Shown here: piece after piece, positions 57,468 to 62,595 of the stretch | Numbering within the stretch: position 1 is the first letter of the stretch | Layout of the letters: each line of letters starts with the position of its first letter | NCBI GenBank assembly: GCA_015067925.1 | Contig: SVLN01000005.1 | Location: forward strand, 1 to 62,595 | Source of the DNA: Oscillospiraceae bacterium | Lineage (GTDB): Bacteria > Bacillota > Clostridia > Oscillospirales > Oscillospiraceae | Direction of reading: 5' to 3' | DNA length: 62,595 bases | Position numbers and translations under genes: made by a program | Notes under the pieces: model-generated | Seen by the model: only the letters and a program-made list of their open reading frames with translations | What the model was told of the DNA's origin: nothing | The model's database searches: none

Positions 57468-58664
57468 TCAATCGTTGGTGTAGTTGTCGAAATAACCCTG
57501 GATATAGACAATGGGGGTTCCCTTGTCGCCGGAGCCGGAGGTCAGATCGCACAGAGAGCCGATCAGGTCGGTCAGGCGGCGGGGTGTGGTGCCCTGGGCA
57601 GCCATATTTCCCACCAGGCTGCTGCCGTCTTTCTGCTGGATGGCGCCCTTGATGGCGTTGCGCAGCTCTTCGCCGGAGAGGTTGGCAAAGTCGTTGTCCG
57701 CCAAATACTTCAGCTTCAGCTCGTTGGGAGTACCTTCCAGGCCGGCGGTGTAAGCCGGGGAAACCACGGGGTCAGCCAGCTCCCAGATCTTGCCAATGGG
57801 ATCTTTGAATGCACCGTCACCGTAGACCATGACTTCAACGTGCTTACCGGTGGCCTTCAAAAGGCGATCCTGGATATCCTCCACCAGATCCTGGCAGGCT
57901 CTGGGGAAGAGCTTGACGGTATCTTCCGTGGACTTGTTGGAACCCAGCAGGCCGTAGTTTTCGTTGTAGCCGCTGCCATTCACCGGAGCGGTCATGATCT
58001 CGTCCAGGCCGAACACACGCTCGGCGCCGGCAGCCTTCAGAAGGCGCTTGGAGCGGGCGCGGGTGTGGATATCGCAGGTCAGAACGTTCTTGGTATAGTC
58101 GAGGATCGCAGTGGCACGGTTGGCGAAGATGATTTCCACCTCAGCTCCGCACTCGCGGATCAGATCGCCGTAGTACTGCACGTAGTCCACGCCTGTGAAG
58201 GGATGCACGGTGTAGCCGAACAGCTCGCGATACTTCTCCAGGGAGAGAACATCCTGGTAGGGATCCACGCCCTTTTCGTCCAGCATGTCCAGATCCACCA
58301 GGTGGTTGCCCACCTCGTCAGACGGGTAGCTGAGCATCAGAACGACCTTCTTTGCGCCCTTGGCGATGCCGCGCAGGCAAATGGCAAAGCGGTTGCGGCT
58401 CAGGATGGGGAAAATGACGCCGATGGTCTCACCGCCCAGCTTGGCACGAACATCTTCGGCAATGGCATCCACAGAGGCATAGTTGCCCTGGGCACGGGCC
58501 ACGATGGCCTCGGTCATTGCCACAACGTCACGATCACGAGGAGTCAGGCCATCAACTTTCACAGCCTCAAGAATGGAATCGGTCACGATCTGTGCCAGGT
58601 CGTCACCGCTGCGGATGATGGGAGCACGAACACCCATAGAAACAGTACCTAACATCCGACTCAT
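57468..58664 (-). CDS. Coenzyme F420-0:L-glutamate ligase family protein
   Basis: A 398-aa protein of the CofE/FbiB ligase family (COG1478) in its longer Firmicutes form. Family parts include the opening R-A-P-I-I-R-S-G-D-D-L-A-Q-I-V, the segment D-R-D-V-V-A-M-T-E-A-I-V-A-R-A-Q-G, the metal-site V-M-V-Y-G-D-G-A-F-K-D-P and the end T-P-R-R-L-T-D-L-I-G-S-L-C-D. CofE adds glutamates to F420-0 using GTP. No other F420 biosynthesis gene is near and most Clostridia lack F420, so another gamma-glutamylation target is possible. The ATG at 58664 follows TAGGAG at nine bases. Monocistronic. Confidence 0.85.
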   Translation of the reverse strand: MSRMLGTVSMGVRAPIIRSGDDLAQIVTDSILEAVKVDGLTPRDRDVVAMTEAIVARAQGNYASVDAIAEDVRAKLGGETIGVIFPILSRNRFAICLRGIAKGAKKVVLMLSYPSDEVGNHLVDLDMLDEKGVDPYQDVLSLEKYRELFGYTVHPFTGVDYVQYYGDLIRECGAEVEIIFANRATAILDYTKNVLTCDIHTRARSKRLLKAAGAERVFGLDEIMTAPVNGSGYNENYGLLGSNKSTEDTVKLFPRACQDLVEDIQDRLLKATGKHVEVMVYGDGAFKDPIGKIWELADPVVSPAYTAGLEGTPNELKLKYLADNDFANLSGEELRNAIKGAIQQKDGSSLVGNMAAQGTTPRRLTDLIGSLCDLTSGSGDKGTPIVYIQGYFDNYTND

Positions 58665-58719
58665 GCAACAACACTCCTACTCACTTTCAGATTTACGAAA
58701 TCTCTCTCGCATTTTCTTT

Positions 58720-58748
58720 ATTATACACCGTTCTTCGCCGCTTGTTAA
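58720..58748 (-). promoter_or_regulatory. Promoter of the F420-ligase-like gene
   Basis: TTAACA (58743-58748) and TATAAT (58720-58725) are 17 bp apart on the minus strand. Confidence 0.65.
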
Positions 58749-58838
58749 GCGCAAATCACGACATAATTTGCAGCCTCAAGAAAAAAACTTGCAACAAAAT
58801 TCACAAAGCCCTTTTCCTGCAGCCTGTTCACACAAAAA

Positions 58839-58865
58839 ACGGAGAGTCCATATTGGACTCTCCGT
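58839..58865 (-). terminator. Terminator of tRNA-Pro(CGG)
   Basis: ACGGAGAGTCC and GGACTCTCCGT form a strong hairpin directly after the tRNA 3-prime end, followed by TTTTTTG on the minus strand. Confidence 0.85.
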
Positions 58866-58866
58866 A

Positions 58867-58943
58867 TGGTCGGAGTGTCGGGATTCGAACCCGAGGCCTC
58901 TTGGTCCCGAACCAAGCGCGATACCAAACTTCGCCACACCCCG
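58867..58943 (-). tRNA. tRNA-Pro (anticodon CGG)
   Basis: Folding the minus strand gives a complete cloverleaf. The acceptor stem CGGGGTG pairs with CACTCCG, the anticodon stem-loop is CTTGG-TTCGGGA-CCAAG (anticodon CGG, reading CCG), the T-arm has GTTCGAATC, and CCA is encoded. A consensus promoter lies at 58957-58985 and a terminator follows. Confidence 0.95.
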
Positions 58944-58956
58944 AACAAGCTTTCTT

Positions 58957-58985
58957 ATTATAGGGGGTACGCCCTGGTTTGTCAA
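58957..58985 (-). promoter_or_regulatory. Consensus promoter of tRNA-Pro(CGG)
   Basis: TTGACA (58980-58985) and TATAAT (58957-58962) are exactly 17 bp apart on the minus strand, 14 bp before the tRNA. Confidence 0.85.
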
Positions 58986-59018
58986 GAGGAAACTGCCAGT
59001 TTTTCGCCATTTGCGGCC

Positions 59019-59047
59019 GTATATTGCCATGCTTGACCACATATTCT
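59019..59047 (+). promoter_or_regulatory. Possible sigma-E-type promoter of the site-2-protease operon
   Basis: GTATATT (59019-59025) and CATATTCT (59040-59047) are 14 bp apart. The elements and spacing resemble the mother-cell sigma-E consensus (xxATATT, 13-15 bp, CATAxxxT). The first gene starts 20 bp downstream. Confidence 0.45.
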
Positions 59048-59067
59048 GTACCAGGCAGGTGAATGAA

Positions 59068-59355
59068 ATGAAACATAATTCTTCCATCAAGCGCAGGCAC
59101 ACACCACCGGTCACGCAGGCTCCTCCGGGCAGCAATCGACTGACGATCTGCCTGCTTCTCTGTGCCCTTACCCTGGCCTGTAAATTCTATTATCCCCAGG
59201 GCATCACGGCGCTGCAGGACCTGCTCCTGGGTGCTGAGGGCAGCCGCATTCAGGGCGCCGTTCAGGCCCTCTCTGAGGCTTTGGAGGACGGAGATGGCCT
59301 TCCCGGTGCAGCTGAGGCATTCTGGCAGGGCATGCAGACCGATGCCCCAGCCTGA
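59068..59355 (+). CDS. Small membrane protein encoded with a site-2 protease (SpoIVFA-position)
   Basis: A 95-aa protein with a basic N-terminus (M-K-H-N-S-S-I-K-R-R-H-T), one hydrophobic helix (about residues 24-39) and an acidic extracytoplasmic part of about 55 residues. It overlaps the M50 protease gene by 14 bp. In Bacillus the gene before spoIVFB is spoIVFA, encoding its membrane anchor and inhibitor, but that protein is far larger with a LytM domain, so this is at best a minimal functional counterpart. The ATG at 59068 has AGGTGA upstream; a GTG three codons earlier is possible. Confidence 0.65.
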   Translation: MKHNSSIKRRHTPPVTQAPPGSNRLTICLLLCALTLACKFYYPQGITALQDLLLGAEGSRIQGAVQALSEALEDGDGLPGAAEAFWQGMQTDAPA

Positions 59356-59887
59356 GATTTCCCCCTGGCTGGTGGCCGGGCTGTGCATCCTCTATTACAT
59401 GGCTCCGGCCACGCTGCTGCCTTTGATCCTCGCCTGCGCCGTCCATGAGGCGGCGCATCTTCTTTGCGCGCGGCTGTTTGGCCTGCGTGTGCAACGGTTC
59501 GAGCTGACGCTTCTGGGTGCGCGGCTACAGGCAGAGTCTTCCACTGACCGGGCACTGCTCATCTGCACCCTGGCAGGGCCTGCCGCCAGTCTGGCTCTGG
59601 GCGCCATCCTGCCCGTCTGGCCGCAATTGGGCCTTGTGAGTCTGATGCTCGGCATCTTCAATCTGCTCCCCTTCCGTGCCCTGGACGGTGGGCAGATCCT
59701 CCTGCTGCTCTGCCGCAGCGAGACTGCTTTTCATAGAACCCAATCCTTTTTTCTCATTCTGCTCACCCTCGGTGCTCTGGCTCTGGCAGCGCTTGGATTT
59801 GGTCTCTGGCCCATTCTCACCGTCTGTGCCCTGATTTTGCGGGCGGGTCTGGAAACAGCGGTTGCAAAACGGGCGGAAAACGGCTAA
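59342..59887 (+). CDS. M50-family site-2 zinc protease, SpoIVFB-like
   Basis: A 181-aa integral membrane metalloprotease with about five to six helices. The zinc motif H-E-A-A-H is at residues 35-39, and the third ligand lies in N-L-L-P-F-R-A-L-D-G-G (aspartate 115). It resembles SpoIVFB, which cuts pro-sigma-K in the mother cell, but lacks any CBS domain; the family usually has one at the C-terminus of SpoIVFB. Together with SpoIVB (14681-15673) and SpoIIID this suggests a complete checkpoint, though sigma-K itself is not in the window. The start at 59342 has a weak ribosome site but overlaps the preceding gene. Confidence 0.82.
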   Translation: MPQPEISPWLVAGLCILYYMAPATLLPLILACAVHEAAHLLCARLFGLRVQRFELTLLGARLQAESSTDRALLICTLAGPAASLALGAILPVWPQLGLVSLMLGIFNLLPFRALDGGQILLLLCRSETAFHRTQSFFLILLTLGALALAALGFGLWPILTVCALILRAGLETAVAKRAENG

Positions 59888-59920
59888 AATGGGTTCAGAA
59901 TACATTGAAGGAATGAGCCC

Positions 59921-61759
59921 ATGAATACACAAATGCAGCGTCTTCTGCCCCAGGTGCAAAAGCCCGCCCGCTACGTCGGCGGCGAGTACCGGCAGATCGT
60001 AAAAGATAAAAACGAAGTGGATGTGCGCGTGGCCTTCTGCTTCCCCGACACCTACGAGATTGGCATGTCCAACATCGGCATGCGCATCCTCTACGGCGTG
60101 ATGAATGAAATGCCCCGCGTCTGGTGCGAGCGCGTCTTTGCACCCTGGGGCGACATGGAAGAAAAAATGCGCGAGCTGGATCTTCCTCTCTGGGCCCTGG
60201 AGAGCCAGGACCCTGTGAAGGACTTCGATCTGATCGCCTTCTCTGTCGGCTACGAGATGAGCTATACCAACATTCTCAACATGCTGCGCCTGTCCGGCAT
60301 CCCCATGCTTTCAGAGGATCGTAAGGATCTGAAGAACCTGGTCTTTGCCGGTGGTACCTGTATGTATAACCCCGAACCCCTGGCCCCGTTTCTGGACTTC
60401 TGCTCCCTGGGCGAGGGCGAGGAGCTGACGGTGGAAATTGTAGAGCTCTATCGCAAGGCCAAGGCCGAAGGCTGGGACAAACCCCACTTCCTGCAGGAAG
60501 TGGCCAAAATCCCCGGCGTGTATGTGCCCAGCCTGTATGAACACGTCTACGCCCCCGACGGCACCATCGAGCGCATCGTGCCTCAGCCCGGCGCGCCGAA
60601 GGTGGTCACCAAACGCATCGTGCAGAATCTGGACAAGGCGTACTATCCCACCAAAGGCATCGTGCCCTCCACCGAGATCGTGCACGACCGCATGAATCTG
60701 GAAATTTTCCGAGGCTGCATCCGCGGCTGCCGCTTCTGCCAGGCCGGCTACTGCTATCGCCCCGTGCGCTCCAAGAGTCCCGAAGTGCTCATTCAGCAGG
60801 CCAAGGAGATGACCGAGGACTCCGGCATGAGCGAGATCACCCTCTCTAGCCTCTCCACCTCGGACTACAAACGCCTGCCGGAGCTTGCTGACGGCCTTTT
60901 GGATTACTGCACGCCCCGCAGCATAAACCTGTCGCTGCCCAGTCTGCGTGCAGACAACTTCTCGGACGAACTGATGCAGAAGGTGCAGAAGGTACGCAAA
61001 AGCGGCCTGACCTTCGCCCCCGAGGCTGGTACTCAGCGTCTGCGCGACGCCATCAACAAAAACGTCACCGAGGAGGAGATCCTCACCTCCTGCGCCACCG
61101 CCTTTGCCGGCGGCTGGTCCAGCGTGAAGCTCTACTTCATGCTGGGTCTGCCCACCGAAACGGACGAGGACGTGCTGGCCATCGCGGAACTGGTGCACAA
61201 AATCTTCCTGTGCTGGCGCGAGAACACGGAAAACCGCTCCCGCGGCGTGCGTATCCACGTCTCCACCGCCTTCTTTGTACCTAAGCCCTTTACGCCCTTC
61301 CAGTGGGAAGCTCAGATCGACCCTAAAGAGTATGAGCGCCGTGTGCAGCTGCTGCGGGAGGCCTTCCGCCGCAACCGCAGCGTGGTGTACAACTACCACG
61401 CCCCTGACCTGAGCCGTCTGGAGGCCGTGCTCACCCGCGGCGACCGCCGCATCGCCCCCGTTCTGCGTAGAGCCGTGGAGCTGGGCGTCAAGCTGGACGG
61501 CTGGGATGAGTATTTTGACTACAGCAAGTGGCTGCAGGCCTTTGAGGACTGCGGCGTGGATCTGGACTTCTACGCCATGCGCGAGCGCAGCATCGACGAG
61601 GTGCTCCCCTGGGACTGCATTAGTGTCGGTGTGGACAAGGGCTACCTGGCCTCCGAGCGAGAGCAGGCTTACCGCTCCACCATCACCCCCGACTGCCGCA
61701 CCGCCTGCACCGGCTGCGGTGCCAACGCACTATATACGGAGGGCCCCTGCGATGACTAA
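59921..61759 (+). CDS. Radical SAM protein of the TIGR03960 family
   Basis: A 612-aa protein. An N-terminal B12-binding-like region includes F-P-D-T-Y-E-I-G-M-S-N-I-G, followed by a radical SAM domain with the cluster cysteines C266-C270-C273 in R-G-C-I-R-G-C-R-F-C-Q-A-G. The C-terminus ends in a C-x2-C-type pair (T-A-C-T-G-C-G-A-N). The family is paired with a TIGR03936 protein in many Firmicutes and Actinobacteria; the reaction is not established. It begins 34 bp after the site-2 protease gene behind AAGGAA-type sequence and overlaps the next gene by 8 bp. Confidence 0.92.
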   Translation: MNTQMQRLLPQVQKPARYVGGEYRQIVKDKNEVDVRVAFCFPDTYEIGMSNIGMRILYGVMNEMPRVWCERVFAPWGDMEEKMRELDLPLWALESQDPVKDFDLIAFSVGYEMSYTNILNMLRLSGIPMLSEDRKDLKNLVFAGGTCMYNPEPLAPFLDFCSLGEGEELTVEIVELYRKAKAEGWDKPHFLQEVAKIPGVYVPSLYEHVYAPDGTIERIVPQPGAPKVVTKRIVQNLDKAYYPTKGIVPSTEIVHDRMNLEIFRGCIRGCRFCQAGYCYRPVRSKSPEVLIQQAKEMTEDSGMSEITLSSLSTSDYKRLPELADGLLDYCTPRSINLSLPSLRADNFSDELMQKVQKVRKSGLTFAPEAGTQRLRDAINKNVTEEEILTSCATAFAGGWSSVKLYFMLGLPTETDEDVLAIAELVHKIFLCWRENTENRSRGVRIHVSTAFFVPKPFTPFQWEAQIDPKEYERRVQLLREAFRRNRSVVYNYHAPDLSRLEAVLTRGDRRIAPVLRRAVELGVKLDGWDEYFDYSKWLQAFEDCGVDLDFYAMRERSIDEVLPWDCISVGVDKGYLASEREQAYRSTITPDCRTACTGCGANALYTEGPCDD

Positions 61760-62417
61760 GTTTCTTTTTGTAAAAGAAGGCAGCGCCGTCTGGATCTCCC
61801 ATCTGGATATGATGCGCATGTTCCAGCGAGCCTTCAACCGCGCCGGCATCCCCATCGCCATGACCGGCGGCTACAACCCCCACGCTTTTGTCTCCATCGC
61901 CCTACCCCTGAGTGTGGGCATGCAGAGCCAGTGCGAAATTCTCGAGTGTAAGCTGGCGGACGATTCCATCACCCCCGCCGAAGCCGCTGAACGGCTGAAT
62001 CACGCGGGCTTCCCCGAGGGCATCCGGATCCTGGAAGGCTACGAATCCGACCGCAAGCTCAGAGAGCTCAAGCGCCTGCATGTGCGCCTCAGCCTGGAAT
62101 ACGACGCCGGCATCCCCGCCGGTGCGCCCGAGCGCATTGTTTCCCTGCTCACCGGCGAGAGTGTGGTTGTGGAAAAGCGCAGCAAAAAGGGCGGCATGGT
62201 CGAAACGGAAATCCGCCCGCTGATCCTGGAGCTTCACGTGGCGGACCAGACGCAGAATCTTCTGGTTCTGGAGGCCACCATCTGCGTGGGTGAGCCGAAC
62301 CTGAACCCGGAACTGCTGCTTCGGGCCATCGAGCGATACCTGCCCGAGGATGTCCCGGATTTCTCCCAGATCCGCCGTCTGGAGGTCATGGACGAACAAG
62401 GAAATCTCTTCCGATAA
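61752..62417 (+). CDS. TIGR03936/DUF2344 radical-SAM-linked protein
   Basis: A 221-aa protein starting M-T-K-F-L-F-V-K-E-G-S-A-V-W-I-S-H-L-D-M, matching DUF2344 with Y-N-P-H-A-F-V-S-I-A-L-P-L-S-V-G-M-Q-S. It always accompanies the TIGR03960 radical SAM protein, either as a separate protein or as a fusion. The pair is often followed by ribonuclease G and rplU; here a terminator and a tRNA follow instead. Start at 61752 inside the previous gene. Function unknown. Confidence 0.9.
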   Translation: MTKFLFVKEGSAVWISHLDMMRMFQRAFNRAGIPIAMTGGYNPHAFVSIALPLSVGMQSQCEILECKLADDSITPAEAAERLNHAGFPEGIRILEGYESDRKLRELKRLHVRLSLEYDAGIPAGAPERIVSLLTGESVVVEKRSKKGGMVETEIRPLILELHVADQTQNLLVLEATICVGEPNLNPELLLRAIERYLPEDVPDFSQIRRLEVMDEQGNLFR

Positions 62418-62427
62418 GCACAGAAAA

Positions 62428-62457
62428 AGAACCGGCGCAAATTTGCGCCGGTTCTGA
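62428..62457 (+). terminator. Terminator of the radical SAM operon
   Basis: AGAACCGGCGCAAA and TTTGCGCCGGTTCT are perfect inverted arms with no extra loop bases and an A-rich 5-prime flank. The T-run after the stem is absent (GAAAAAA follows), so it may be a less efficient terminator. Confidence 0.6.
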
Positions 62458-62466
62458 AAAAAGTGC

Positions 62467-62495
62467 TTGCATTCTCTGACAGGATGTGCTATCAT
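62467..62495 (+). promoter_or_regulatory. Promoter of tRNA-Pro(GGG)
   Basis: TTGCAT (62467-62472) and TATCAT (62490-62495) are 17 bp apart, with TGC before the -10 box. The tRNA starts 24 bp downstream. Confidence 0.65.
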
Positions 62496-62518
62496 ATCTG
62501 AGCAGCAAAACAGAAAAT

Positions 62519-62595
62519 CCGGGTGTGGCGAAGTTTGGTATCGCGCTTGACTGGGGGTCAAGAGGCCGTGGGTTCAAGTCCCGCCACTCGGACCA
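62519..62595 (+). tRNA. tRNA-Pro (anticodon GGG)
   Basis: The sequence folds as a full tRNA. The acceptor CCGGGTG pairs with CACTCGG, the anticodon arm is CTTGA-CTGGGGG-TCAAG (anticodon GGG, reading CCC and CCT), and the T-loop is GTTCAAGTC. CCA is encoded and coincides with the end of the window, so anything downstream is unknown. The D-arm is identical to that of the other proline tRNA at 58867-58943. Confidence 0.95.

Noticed and set aside
58745-59135. Open frames across the tRNA-Pro(CGG) gene
   Set aside because: They read through a perfectly folded tRNA, its terminator and its promoter.

Overview
The window looks like a chromosomal segment of a moderately GC-rich, spore-forming Clostridia member, probably of the Oscillospirales/Ruminococcaceae type. 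The evidence is inference from gene content: spoIIID, spoIVB, a SpoIVFB-like site-2 protease, formate-THF ligase plus FolD, an NfnAB transhydrogenase, a KdpDE-like pair, many MATE exporters, dense overlapping operons, AGGAGG ribosome sites and sigma-A promoters with 16-18 bp spacers. I see no rRNA, CRISPR array, transposase or integrase. Two proline tRNAs are present, and the second ends at the last base of the window.

Layout. 1-4.6 kb (-): a carbohydrate-type ABC importer (ATPase, two permeases, lipoprotein) and the first codons of a second exported protein. 4.8-6.1 kb (-): ECF sigma factor and membrane partner. 6.3-11.0 kb: a SpoU methyltransferase (+), then (-) a GNAT/cyclase/hydrolase operon, an M42 peptidase, a TipAS protein and a 62-aa protein; the last three end in near-identical terminators. 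11.0-14.7 kb: an AT-rich island carrying a 953-aa DUF4062-like/helical-repeat protein and an orphan double-Phd antitoxin, lying between intact spoIVB and a 38-codon spoIVB 3-prime remnant. 14.7-20.4 kb (-): spoIVB, DUF2461, glmS, a DprA-like gene and a DEAD-box helicase. 20.6-26.6 kb (mostly +): thyA-folA-DUF554, a KdpDE-like pair, a second ECF sigma/membrane pair and spoIIID.

26.7-35.9 kb (-) is one ten-gene operon for an Mrp/Mbh-like ion-translocating membrane module with four antiporter-like large subunits and no hydrogenase or NADH-dehydrogenase catalytic genes beside it. 36-49.2 kb (mostly -): gap, a VanZ-like gene, an orphan MsmX-type ATPase, nfnAB, a coiled-coil protein, fhs preceded by a ZTP riboswitch, a methyltransferase (+), then an operon of two M16-family genes, lgt and folD. 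49.3-51.3 kb (+): prmA and a DUF4015-like exoprotein. 51.4-58.7 kb (-): three consecutive MATE exporters, an MFS transporter and an F420-0:L-glutamate-ligase-family protein. 58.9-62.6 kb: tRNA-Pro(CGG) (-), a site-2-protease pair behind a possible sigma-E promoter, a radical SAM TIGR03960/TIGR03936 pair, and tRNA-Pro(GGG) (+).

Functional links. fhs, folD, thyA and folA form a one-carbon/folate theme, with fhs apparently sensing ZTP. NfnAB and the Mrp/Mbh-like module are bioenergetic. spoIIID, spoIVB and the SpoIVFB-like protease belong to the mother-cell/forespore programme. The most novel candidates are the spoIVB-associated DUF4062 island and the Mrp/Mbh-like module without a catalytic arm.
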